Position numbers and translations under genes: made by a program. A stretch of DNA of 41,593 nucleotides. Source: Candidatus Thiodiazotropha sp. (ex Epidulcina cf. delphinae). Lineage in GTDB: Bacteria > Pseudomonadota > Gammaproteobacteria > Chromatiales > Chromatiaceae. Position 1 is the first letter of the stretch. Each line of letters starts with the position of its first letter. The stretch is from the NCBI GenBank assembly GCA_025656455.1, contig JAHXHS010000044.1, positions 1 to 41,593 on the forward strand, written 5' to 3'. Below the pieces are notes generated by a model, which was given only the letters and a program-made list of their open reading frames with translations, did no database searches and was not told the origin of the DNA. This document shows, one piece after another, positions 1 to 7,578 of this stretch.

Positions 1-82
1 GCCATTGCCTGCGCGCTGCGCCTGGTCTTGAGGCATTGACGGGCCTCTGATTGGTACAGTTTATACGTTACACCACACTAGT
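1..82. repeat. MITE family 1, right end (cut by the window edge)
   Basis: These 82 bases match 31931-32012 with one difference, and 47-82 is identical to the right terminal inverted repeat of the complete 299-bp element at 31714-32012. The left part lies outside the window. The element ends in CACACTAGT, after which the flanks of the two copies differ. No coding potential is visible. Confidence 0.9.
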
Positions 83-341
83 ATAGGACACAGTCATGGG
101 CCGTTGACCGTAAGGTCAGGGGTTAAGCGTTGATAGGGGAATGTGCAGGCTCAGTATTGAGCTGCGAAATAGATGGATGAGCGTGTCGACCTTGTTGGGT
201 GAAGGGAAAGACAACAATCAGGCCCCCCCCGAAGTGCTATTTTGATCAACTTGGGCTTACGCTATAAATATGCCTAGATGCATAGATTTTTTGTTGTAGT
301 CGCAATTCATTGGTAGATCGGCCAAGGGAAGCACTGTTTTT
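83..341. other. Non-coding stretch between MITE end and thioesterase gene
   Basis: No credible gene is seen. The stretch holds a short hairpin (TGACC/GGTCA near 105-118) and a run of C around 223-230. It forms the 3' flank of the leftward thioesterase gene. A clear terminator with a T-run in that direction is not visible. Confidence 0.4.
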
Positions 342-692
342 TTAGATGGGTTGTTTTCTACCTTCGTCATCCAGGCAGACATAGGTGATGGTGGTGGTGA
401 ATACGCTCTCCTCCCGTCCCGTCTCGGGCTTCTCGGCAAAGACTTCGGCCCGGTATTGCACGGATGTCCGCCCCTTTCGGCTTCGTTGAATATCAAAGCG
501 GAGAATCGTCCCTTCCCTGACACTGCGATGAAACTCGACCCGGTCCATGCCGATGGTGACGAACCGGCGGCTCGGGAACTCCCTCACCGCTGCTATCCAG
601 GCATATTCGTCCACCCATTTCAGCAGATTGCCGCCGAACAGGTAGCCGTAGTGATTGAGGTGCTGGGGCAGCACCAGTTTATGGTTTTCCAT
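342..692 (-). CDS. Acyl-CoA thioesterase, hotdog fold (YciA/BACH-like)
   Basis: A 116-residue single hotdog domain that should hydrolyse acyl-CoA thioesters in the cytoplasm. The hallmark segment is at residues 13-29: Asn13-His14, then LFGG at 18-21, then Asp28-Glu29, which matches the N-H-x-G-x-LFGG...D signature of the YciA/acyl-CoA thioesterase family. The length is slightly short for the family (about 130-150), missing some C-terminal tail. The start at 692 is preceded by AGGAT six bases upstream, but that ribosome site lies inside the arm of a long hairpin (695-760). It is downstream of, and co-oriented with, the NTF2-like gene. The substrate chain length cannot be told from sequence. 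Confidence 0.8.
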   Translation of the reverse strand: MENHKLVLPQHLNHYGYLFGGNLLKWVDEYAWIAAVREFPSRRFVTIGMDRVEFHRSVREGTILRFDIQRSRKGRTSVQYRAEVFAEKPETGREESVFTTTITYVCLDDEGRKQPI

Positions 693-694
693 TA

Positions 695-760
695 TCCTAG
701 AATCCTCAGTTGAACGCCGTGAAGAGTAGTGTGCATAGTGGTCAACTGAGGATTTTAGGA
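695..760 (-). promoter_or_regulatory. Hairpin that sequesters the thioesterase ribosome site
   Basis: Positions 742-760 and 695-713 are 19-base inverted arms with one mismatch, separated by a 28-base loop. In the leftward transcript the stem starts three bases after the TAA of the NTF2-like gene and ends two bases before the thioesterase ATG, so the Shine-Dalgarno AGGA is fully paired. There is no T-run, so a terminator is unlikely. Translational coupling or RNA-based control is the natural reading. A small mobile palindrome is the alternative. Confidence 0.6.
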
Positions 761-763
761 TTA

Positions 764-1168
764 TTAACCCGGCACATGCAGGCCGGGAGGGGGCGGGGTG
801 GGTGAATTCTGGTGCATCAACAGCCGCCAGCCCTGGGCGCCCTTACGGTAGATGTTGCTGGCGTAGACCGGCGCGGCGGGTTGAGCCGATGTGCTGACCT
901 TCTCTTCAACCAGATGGATGGCCAGATCAGCGGTCTCGATCCAGTGCAGGTGCCTGATTTCGATCTCAAGGGCGATATCGCCTTGGAAGAGCGGCTCCCA
1001 GACGCTTCGCACGCCCGTCATGCCGCGCCGGGCCGGCATCATGGGTAACAGACAGAGGATCTCCTCGCTCTCTTCCCAGACCGACAACATCGCCTCCAGG
1101 TCCCTCTCTTCAATAGCGTCGTAGTAGGCGTCCTCTGCCTCCTGGGGGGTGGCGTGGCTGTTTGGCAT
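764..1168 (-). CDS. NTF2-like (SnoaL/DUF4440-type) protein
   Basis: A 134-residue protein with the NTF2-like cone-fold pattern. An N-terminal helix pair (TPQEAEDAYYDAIEERD...MLSVW) is followed by strands ending in YRKGAQGWRLLMHQNS, the usual closing motif of DUF4440/SnoaL_3 proteins. Such proteins are either small enzymes (isomerases, hydrolases) or binding domains, and no catalytic set is distinctive enough here to decide. The start at 1168 has GGGAG seven bases upstream. The tail is proline-rich (PTPPPPG). It is probably co-transcribed with the thioesterase gene that follows after a hairpin. Confidence 0.75.
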   Translation of the reverse strand: MPNSHATPQEAEDAYYDAIEERDLEAMLSVWEESEEILCLLPMMPARRGMTGVRSVWEPLFQGDIALEIEIRHLHWIETADLAIHLVEEKVSTSAQPAAPVYASNIYRKGAQGWRLLMHQNSPTPPPPGLHVPG

Positions 1169-1328
1169 AAATGGCTCCCTGGTGTTGTGACTGGCTGGCT
1201 ATCTTGCGCCATTCTATATTGATTGCGAATGCCGCGCATTCCCGCACCTATTCACTAACTCTTCCGCTTTCCGTATGATCTGGTGTCGTTTCTCTACTCC
1301 GTCTGGAAACGTACATTTTTTAAACCCG

Positions 1329-1400
1329 CGTCATCCCGGTGCATGCCGGGATCCAGGGAATTCAGCGATTTACTGGATTCCGGCATGCGCCGGAATGACG
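1329..1400. repeat. REP-like inverted pair upstream of parC
   Basis: Two 28-base arms (1329-1356 and 1373-1400) are inverted copies with a few mismatches, from CGTCAT...ATCCAG to its complement. Each arm contains its own GC-rich palindrome (CCCGG/CCGGG and TTCCGGC/GCCGGAA). This is the CGTCATTCCGGC-type dispersed repeat common in many proteobacterial genomes. It sits in the leader of parC, 60 bases before the start codon. Confidence 0.75.
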
Positions 1401-1460
1401 AACGCTGTTGTTTCGGGATGGACACTAGCTAATTCTATTTCAGCGATAGCATGCGAATTC

Positions 1461-3710
1461 ATGACTGACAACATCGATCAGAGTTTTGAGGGGATCGAGC
1501 AGGTCCCGCTCAGCCAGTTTACCGAGAAGGCCTACCTGGACTACTCCATGTACGTCATCCTCGATCGCGCTCTGCCGAATATCGGTGACGGCCTCAAGCC
1601 GGTACAGCGGCGTATCGTCTATGCGATGTCGGAACTGGGGCTCAGCGCCGGCGCCAAATTCAAAAAGTCGGCCCGCACCGTGGGTGATGTCCTCGGCAAG
1701 TTTCATCCTCATGGCGATACCGCTTGCTACGAGGCGATGGTGCTGATGGCGCAGCGTTTTTCCTACCGTTACCCACTGGTGGATGGGCAAGGTAACTGGG
1801 GCTCGCCGGACGATCCCAAATCCTTCGCCGCGATGCGTTATACCGAGTCGAAACTGACCGCCTATGCACAGCTTTTGCTCGCGGAACTAGGGCAGGGGAC
1901 CGTCGATTGGACGCCGAATTTCGACGGCACCCTGCGTGAGCCCTCGATTCTGCCGGCCAGGCTGCCCAATGTGCTGCTGAATGGCACATCGGGCATCGCA
2001 GTGGGCATGGCGACAGACATCCCGCCCCATAATTTGCGGGAGGTGACTGACGCCTGCATTCATCTGTTGGAGTCCCCGAAGGCCAGTCTGGCCGATTTGA
2101 TGAGGCATGTTCATGGACCGGATTATCCCACCGAAGCGGAGATCATCACCCCGGCGGATGAGTTGACCAAACTCTATCAGAGCGGCCATGGCTCAATCCG
2201 CATGCGCGCCTGCTACGAGCGCGAGAACGGCGATATCATTGTCACCGCCTTGCCGCATCAGGTTTCTGGCGCCAAGGTGTTGGAGCAGATCGCGGCGCAG
2301 ATGCAGGCCAAGAAATTGCCGATGGTGGAGGACCTGCGGGACGAGTCGGACCACGAGAACCCGACCCGCCTGGTGATCGTGCCGCGCTCTAATCGGGTCG
2401 ATGTGGAACGGGTCATGTCTCACCTCTTTGCCACCACAGACCTGGAAAGAACCTACCGGGTCAACATCAACCTGATCGGTATTGACGGCCGGCCGTCGGT
2501 GAAAGACCTGCTCACCCTGCTCAAGGAGTGGCTCAGCTTCCGTACCGAAACCGTGCGCAGGCGTCTGCAGCATCGCCTGGATCAGGTGCTCGAACGTCTG
2601 CATATCCTGCAGGGGCTGATGATCGCCTACCTCAATATCGATGAGGTGATCGCCATCATCCGCTATGAGGAGGAGCCTAAGGCTGAGTTGATGAAACGGT
2701 TTTCGCTCTCCGAGCTGCAGGCCGAGGCGATCCTCAACCTGCGTCTGCGCCATCTGGCCAAACTGGAAGAGATGAAGATCCGTGGTGAACAGGATGAGCT
2801 GGAGAAGGAGCGAGAGTCGCTGCAGCTGATCCTCGGTTCAAAGCAGCGGCTGCGCACCCTGATACGCAAAGAGCTCAAAGCCGATGCGGAACAGTATGGG
2901 GATGAGCGCCGTTCCCCTATCGTCGAGCGGGCCTCCGCGGAGGCATTGGCCGAGACTGACTTGACCCCCAGCGAGGCAGTCACTGTCGTGCTTTCCGAAA
3001 AGGGCTGGGCGCGAACCGCCAAGGGACACGATATCGACCCCGTCACGCTCAACTACCGGGCGGGAGACGGCTTTCTTGCCGCGGCCCGCCTGCGCAGCAA
3101 TCAGCAGGCGGTGTTTATCGACTCCAACGGACGCAGCTATTCGCTGCCGGCCCACACCTTGCCGTCGGCGCGCAGTCAGGGCGAGCCCTTGACCGGCAGA
3201 CTCTCGCCGGCGACGGGCGCGACCTTTCGCGCCGTGGTGAGCGGCGAAGCGAGGGGGGAGTTTCTGTTGGCCTCGGATGCAGGCTACGGTTTCCGGGTCG
3301 GATCGGCGGATATGTTGGCGAAAAACAAGTCAGGCAAGGCCTTGCTGTCTCTACCCAAGGGGGCGCATGTGTTGCCGCCGGCCGCAGTGACCGATCCCGA
3401 ACTCGACCGGGTGGTGGCGATCTCCAACGAAGGTCGGATGCTGGTCTTCCCGGTTTCCGAGTTACCCCGGTTGGCGCGGGGCAAAGGCAACAAGATCATC
3501 GCCATTCCGCCCAAGCGGGTGGCGGTTAGGGAGGAGTTCGTCGTCGCCCTGGCCGTGGTTCCCCGGACCGGCAGTCTCACCGCCCATGCCGGTAAGCGCT
3601 ATATCGTTCTCAAACCCTCGGACCTCGATGGTTACCAGAGCGAGCGGGGGCGTCGCGGCGCCAAGCTGCCGAGAGGATTTCAGCGGGTTGACCGGGTGGC
3701 GGTGAATTGA
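1461..3710 (+). CDS. parC: DNA topoisomerase IV subunit A
   Basis: This is the breakage-reunion subunit of topoisomerase IV, which decatenates daughter chromosomes with ParE. The protein is 749 residues (E. coli ParC about 752). The start MTDNIDQSFEG at 1461 is chosen because the frame further upstream reads through a REP-like repeat. The catalytic tyrosine is Tyr127 in AAMRYTE. The quinolone-resistance region reads HPHGDTACYE (82-91), with Thr87 at the position of E. coli Ser80 and Glu91 at that of Glu84. The C-terminal beta-pinwheel ends in RGRRGAKLPRGFQRVDRV. parE is not adjacent, so the subunits are not in one operon here. The ribosome site before 1461 is weak. Confidence 0.96.
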   Translation: MTDNIDQSFEGIEQVPLSQFTEKAYLDYSMYVILDRALPNIGDGLKPVQRRIVYAMSELGLSAGAKFKKSARTVGDVLGKFHPHGDTACYEAMVLMAQRFSYRYPLVDGQGNWGSPDDPKSFAAMRYTESKLTAYAQLLLAELGQGTVDWTPNFDGTLREPSILPARLPNVLLNGTSGIAVGMATDIPPHNLREVTDACIHLLESPKASLADLMRHVHGPDYPTEAEIITPADELTKLYQSGHGSIRMRACYERENGDIIVTALPHQVSGAKVLEQIAAQMQAKKLPMVEDLRDESDHENPTRLVIVPRSNRVDVERVMSHLFATTDLERTYRVNINLIGIDGRPSVKDLLTLLKEWLSFRTETVRRRLQHRLDQVLERLHILQGLMIAYLNIDEVIAIIRYEEEPKAELMKRFSLSELQAEAILNLRLRHLAKLEEMKIRGEQDELEKERESLQLILGSKQRLRTLIRKELKADAEQYGDERRSPIVERASAEALAETDLTPSEAVTVVLSEKGWARTAKGHDIDPVTLNYRAGDGFLAAARLRSNQQAVFIDSNGRSYSLPAHTLPSARSQGEPLTGRLSPATGATFRAVVSGEARGEFLLASDAGYGFRVGSADMLAKNKSGKALLSLPKGAHVLPPAAVTDPELDRVVAISNEGRMLVFPVSELPRLARGKGNKIIAIPPKRVAVREEFVVALAVVPRTGSLTAHAGKRYIVLKPSDLDGYQSERGRRGAKLPRGFQRVDRVAVN

Positions 3711-3717
3711 TTTGCCG

Positions 3718-3757
3718 GCCTCTGAAAACGTCAGACAGTATAGGACACTACACCAGG
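3718..3757. repeat. 40-bp dispersed repeat (resembles a MITE-1 end)
   Basis: Matches 34314-34353 at 35 of 40 positions, and all five differences are transitions. It starts with GCCTCTGA and ends with CTACACCAGG. The right end of MITE family 1 also runs from GCCTCTGA to CACCACACTAG over about the same length, so this may be a diverged solo terminus. It lies directly after the parC stop. Confidence 0.55.
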
Positions 3758-3772
3758 TTCGATGATTTAGCG

Positions 3773-3801
3773 TGGAGACTTGGTCTATTCGTCGTTATAA
3801 T
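3773..3801 (+). promoter_or_regulatory. Candidate sigma70 promoter for tRNA-Leu
   Basis: A perfect TATAAT at 3796-3801 is preceded, 17 bases upstream, by TGGAGA (four of six consensus bases). The predicted start would be about 50 bases before the mature tRNA. The -35 box is weak, so this is a candidate only. Confidence 0.45.
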
Positions 3802-3856
3802 AATCCGTTCACAGTAGTGTGGTGGTGATCGGTTTAGCTTGCCGCCCGGCTGACAA

Positions 3857-3941
<85 letters not shown>

Positions 3942-4026
3942 TTTCCCCGGCAATTGCCATTCGCGATTATCGGGTACCGGTTTTTACATTCAGATAGTGA
4001 CAGATCAGGCTGTCAGGAGAATATAC

Positions 4027-5325
4027 ATGCAAGTTTCGGTGGAATCGGGAGAAGGGCTTGAGAGGCGTCTCATCGTTGAACTGCCTGCTGAGCAGATCGA
4101 TGCGGAAGTCACCAAACGCCTGAAGCAAATTGGCCGAACCGCCAAGTTGGATGGCTTTCGTCCGGGCAAGGTGCCGATGAATATGCTGCGCCGCAATTTC
4201 GGCGGTCAGGTCTTGCAGGAGGTCTATGGTCGAATGATCGAGACCAGCTACCAGGAGGCCATCCAGCAGGAGAAGCTGCATCCTGCCGGGATGCCTAAGA
4301 TAGAGCCCAAAGAGGCCGATGGAGAGGGGCTGTTCAGTTATGTGGCCACCTTGGAGGTGATGCCGGAGATCGCACTGGCTCCCCTCAAGGGCGAGATCAA
4401 GCGACCTGTGGCTGAAGTGGGCGAACAGGATATTGACGAGATGATCGAGAAGCTGCGCAAGCAGCGCGCTACCTGGAACGACGTGGAGCGCGCCGCCGAA
4501 GAGGGGGATCAGGTCCGGATTAACTTCGAAGGTTCCGTTGACGGGGAGGCATTCGAGGGCGGCAGCGCCGATAACGTCGACCTTGTGCTTGGCTCCAAAC
4601 GTATGATAGAAGGCTTCGAGAGTGGCTTGATCGGTGTGGTGAAAGCGGAAAAACGCACCATCGATCTGGAATTTCCCAAGGACTACTACGTAGCAGAGCT
4701 GGCGGGCAAGCCGGTGACCTTCGAGGTAGAGACAAGCCAGGTTTCGGAGGAGGTGCTGCCCCTGGTCGATGACGACTTCGCCAAAGAGTTTGGTACGGAC
4801 GAGGGAGTGGATAAGCTGAAGGCGGATATCCGCGAGAATATGCAGCGTGAGCTCAGCCAGCGTATTCAGTCCCGGATCAAGGCCCAGGCGATGGATCTGG
4901 TCTACCAGCTGAACAAAATCGATCTCCCCACTGTCTTGATAGATGAGGAGATCGAGGCATTGCGCAAGCAGGCCCGGGAGCAGTTGGGGCAGGGAGCCGG
5001 CAGTTTCGAACTGCCCCGCGAAATGTTTGAGGAGCAGGCCAAGCGGCGCGTGACCCTGGGACTGGTGATCGGCGAAATCATTAAACAAAATGATATCCAG
5101 GTCGATAACGATCTTGTACGCGAGAAAATCGAGGAGTTTGCCGCCAGCTACGAGCACCCCGAAGAAGTGATCAAATACTACTACGCCAATCAGCAGCCGT
5201 TAGCCTCGGTGCAAAACGTGGTGCTTGAGGACCAGGTGGTGGATTGGGTATTGGCGCAGGCCGATGTGTCTGATGAGCAGACCACTTTCGCCGCATTGAC
5301 AGAACAGGGTGGAATCCCAGGGTAA
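4027..5325 (+). CDS. tig: Trigger factor, ribosome-bound chaperone/prolyl isomerase
   Basis: The protein is 432 residues, the same length as E. coli trigger factor, and binds nascent chains at the ribosomal exit tunnel. The ribosome-binding signature GFRPGKVP is at 43-50. The FKBP-type isomerase domain follows (about 150-240, with VRINFEGSVDG and RMIEGFESGLIG), then the long helical C-terminal chaperone arms. The start at 4027 has AGGAGA eight bases upstream. A GTG further up in frame at 3997 has no such site. The stop overlaps the clpP ATG by one base (TAATG), indicating co-translation with clpP. A long antisense frame across the gene is a shadow. Confidence 0.97.
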   Translation: MQVSVESGEGLERRLIVELPAEQIDAEVTKRLKQIGRTAKLDGFRPGKVPMNMLRRNFGGQVLQEVYGRMIETSYQEAIQQEKLHPAGMPKIEPKEADGEGLFSYVATLEVMPEIALAPLKGEIKRPVAEVGEQDIDEMIEKLRKQRATWNDVERAAEEGDQVRINFEGSVDGEAFEGGSADNVDLVLGSKRMIEGFESGLIGVVKAEKRTIDLEFPKDYYVAELAGKPVTFEVETSQVSEEVLPLVDDDFAKEFGTDEGVDKLKADIRENMQRELSQRIQSRIKAQAMDLVYQLNKIDLPTVLIDEEIEALRKQAREQLGQGAGSFELPREMFEEQAKRRVTLGLVIGEIIKQNDIQVDNDLVREKIEEFAASYEHPEEVIKYYYANQQPLASVQNVVLEDQVVDWVLAQADVSDEQTTFAALTEQGGIPG

Positions 5326-5975
5326 TGAAGCCGATGAATGAACGATTCCCGTCAGCGATACAGGATACTGAAAATCTCGGCCTGGTCCCGATCGTTATCG
5401 AGCAGACCGCCAGGGGCGAGCGCTCTTTCGATATCTACTCCAGGCTGCTCAAGGAGCGGGTCATTTTTCTGGTCGGGCCGGTGGAAGACCATATGGCCAA
5501 CCTGGTTGTCGCTCAGCTGCTGTTTCTCGAGTCTGAGAACCCGGACAAGGATATCCATCTCTATATCAACTCGCCTGGCGGGTCGGTGGCGGCTGGCCTG
5601 TCGATTTACGATACCATGCAGTTCGTGCGCCCGGATGTCAGCACCATGTGTATCGGCCAGGCCGCCAGCATGGGCGCCCTGCTGCTGACCGGCGGAGCCA
5701 AGGGTAAGCGCTTTTGCCTTCCCAACTCGCGGATGATGATTCACCAGCCGCTGGGCGGTTTTCAGGGGCAGGCCACCGATATCGAGATTCATGCGAAAGA
5801 GATTCTTTTATTGCGTGAGCGTCTGAATACGATTCTGGCCCTGCATACCGGCCAGACTCTGGAAAAGATCGCCGTGGATACCGAACGGGACAATTTCATG
5901 GGTGGCGAAGACTCGGTGGAATATGGTCTGATTGACACTGTTTTGACGAATCGCAAGGGCGCTGAGTCGGAATAA
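5325..5975 (+). CDS. clpP: ATP-dependent Clp protease proteolytic subunit
   Basis: A serine protease that forms a tetradecameric chamber and degrades proteins unfolded by ClpX or ClpA. It has 216 residues. The catalytic triad is visible: Ser115 in GQAASMGA, His140 in MMIHQP and Asp189 in TERDN. The N-terminal 20 or so residues are likely removed as in E. coli. It is translationally coupled to tig through TAATG, and an internal ATG three codons in is an alternative start. The conventional order tig-clpP-clpX-lon is kept. Confidence 0.97.
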   Translation: MKPMNERFPSAIQDTENLGLVPIVIEQTARGERSFDIYSRLLKERVIFLVGPVEDHMANLVVAQLLFLESENPDKDIHLYINSPGGSVAAGLSIYDTMQFVRPDVSTMCIGQAASMGALLLTGGAKGKRFCLPNSRMMIHQPLGGFQGQATDIEIHAKEILLLRERLNTILALHTGQTLEKIAVDTERDNFMGGEDSVEYGLIDTVLTNRKGAESE

Positions 5976-6049
5976 AATCGGCCGTGAGGGGCGGCAGAGG
6001 CGTGCATTGGATGGTTAGTGTGCCTCGTCAGGGTTTTCCCACTCTGTCC

Positions 6050-6077
6050 TTGCCATCTATGCGCAGTTGGATATGAT
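6050..6077 (+). promoter_or_regulatory. Candidate sigma70 promoter for clpX
   Basis: TTGCCA (6050-6055) and TATGAT (6072-6077) are each five of six consensus bases, with a 16-base spacer, about 40 bases before the clpX start. This would let clpX be made independently of tig-clpP. Confidence 0.55.
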
Positions 6078-6117
6078 TGGGTTAAAGCAGGTTGATTTCG
6101 GTTTCGAGGAGTGAGAT

Positions 6118-7392
6118 ATGGGCAGTGACAAGAGCGGAAAAGGTGACGACGGCAAACTGCTGTATTGCTCCTTTTGCGGCAAGAGTCAGCATGAGGTGCG
6201 TAAGCTGATCGCCGGTCCCTCCGTCTTTATCTGCGATGAATGCGTCGAACTCTGTAACGATATCATCCGTGAGGAGATGCAGGATACCGGGGAAGAGAAC
6301 ATCAACAGGCTTCCCAAGCCCCAGGAGATTAAAAAGACCCTGGATCAGTATGTTATCGGTCAGCAGAGAGCAAAGAAGGTGCTCTCCGTCGCGGTCTACA
6401 ACCACTACAAGCGTCTCGACGCCATCGGCAAGGAGAGCGAGGTCGAGCTGGCGAAATCGAATATTCTTTTGATCGGACCCACGGGTTCGGGCAAGACCCT
6501 GCTGGCCGAGACCCTTGCCAGGCTGCTCAATGTGCCTTTCACCATTGCCGACGCCACCACCCTGACAGAGGCGGGTTATGTCGGCGAGGATGTGGAAAAC
6601 ATCATTCAGAAGTTGTTGCAAAAGTGCGATTATGACGTAGAAAAGGCCCAGACCGGCATTGTCTACATCGATGAAATCGATAAGATTTCACGAAAATCCG
6701 ATAATCCCTCCATTACCCGCGACGTATCGGGCGAAGGGGTGCAGCAGGCGCTGCTGAAACTGATCGAGGGCACGGTGGCCTCGGTGCCGCCCCAGGGCGG
6801 GCGCAAGCATCCCCAACAGGAGTTCCTCCAGGTCAATACCTCGAATATCCTGTTCATCGTGGGGGGTGCGTTCGCCGGTTTGGAGAAAGTCATCAAGGAT
6901 CGCTCCGAAAAGGGGGGCATCGGCTTTTCGGCCGAGGTCAAGAGTAAGGATGAATCGCGCTCGGTGGGTGACATCATCGTCGATGTCGAGCCCGAGGATC
7001 TGATCAAGTACGGCTTGATTCCCGAGTTCGTCGGCCGTTTGCCGGTGGTCGCCACGCTTCAGGAACTGGATGAGGATTCGCTGATCAAGATTCTCACCGA
7101 GCCGAAGAATGCGTTGATCAAACAGTACAGCCGCCTGTTCGAAATGGAAGGTTGTGAACTTGAGATACGCGAGGACGCGCTTCGAGCCATTGCCCATAAG
7201 GCAATGCTGCGCAAGACCGGCGCACGGGGTTTGCGCACCATTCTGGAGCAAGTACTGCTGGATACCATGTATGACCTTCCCTCCATGGATGAGGTGACCA
7301 AGGTCGTGGTGGACGAGGCCGTGATCGCTGGCGAATCGGATCCGTTGATGATCTACGAAAACAGTGACAAGCAGATTGCCGCATCCGACTGA
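6118..7392 (+). CDS. clpX: ATP-dependent Clp protease ATP-binding subunit ClpX
   Basis: An AAA+ unfoldase that recognises tagged substrates and feeds them to ClpP. It has 424 residues, as in E. coli. The N-terminal zinc-binding domain has Cys17, Cys20, Cys39 and Cys42 (CSFC...CDEC). Walker A is GPTGSGKT at 120-127 and Walker B is the IDEID segment at about 184-188. The C-terminal small domain has the KTGARGLR sensor-2 motif. The start has GAGGAG eight bases upstream. It is separated from clpP by 142 bases that contain a plausible promoter. Confidence 0.97.
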   Translation: MGSDKSGKGDDGKLLYCSFCGKSQHEVRKLIAGPSVFICDECVELCNDIIREEMQDTGEENINRLPKPQEIKKTLDQYVIGQQRAKKVLSVAVYNHYKRLDAIGKESEVELAKSNILLIGPTGSGKTLLAETLARLLNVPFTIADATTLTEAGYVGEDVENIIQKLLQKCDYDVEKAQTGIVYIDEIDKISRKSDNPSITRDVSGEGVQQALLKLIEGTVASVPPQGGRKHPQQEFLQVNTSNILFIVGGAFAGLEKVIKDRSEKGGIGFSAEVKSKDESRSVGDIIVDVEPEDLIKYGLIPEFVGRLPVVATLQELDEDSLIKILTEPKNALIKQYSRLFEMEGCELEIREDALRAIAHKAMLRKTGARGLRTILEQVLLDTMYDLPSMDEVTKVVVDEAVIAGESDPLMIYENSDKQIAASD

Positions 7393-7416
7393 GACTGGGG
7401 TATGTCGTTAGAAAAA

Positions 7417-7440
7417 CCCCATCGTTTTCTTAAGATGGGG
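7417..7440. other. Hairpin between clpX and lon
   Basis: CCCCATC and GATGGGG form a seven-base stem with a ten-base loop. On the plus strand no T-run follows, so it is not a clear terminator for clpX. A T-run exists only in the minus direction, where nothing is being read. It immediately abuts the lon heat-shock -35 box. Confidence 0.4.
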
Positions 7441-7469
7441 CTTGAAACATCTCGCCGCTGGCCTTATAT
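7441..7469 (+). promoter_or_regulatory. Heat-shock (sigma32) promoter of lon
   Basis: CTTGAAA at 7441-7447 is a perfect sigma32 -35 box. CTTATAT at 7463-7469, after a 15-base spacer, keeps the key bases of the -10 consensus CCCATNT (C, A, T, T). lon is a classical sigma32 target, and the site lies about 110 bases before the start codon. Confidence 0.7.
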
Positions 7470-7578
7470 CACGGATTGAACATACGCTATCCAGCAGACT
7501 CAAATCTCTGTACTGACACTGTCATACCTGCGGTTGAGGTTTTGTTACGCGGAGATTCCGCCAAACGAGGACACATTA

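Noticed and set aside
1275..1460. N-terminal extension of parC
   Set aside because: The extra 62 codons run through a REP-like inverted repeat. ParC homologues start at the equivalent of 1461.
3967..5157. 396-codon open frame antisense to tig
   Set aside because: It lies wholly inside trigger factor, has no recognisable domain or ribosome site, and reflects codon bias of the real gene.
7417..7440. Terminator for clpX
   Set aside because: The hairpin has no T-run on the transcribed side. Listed only as a hairpin.
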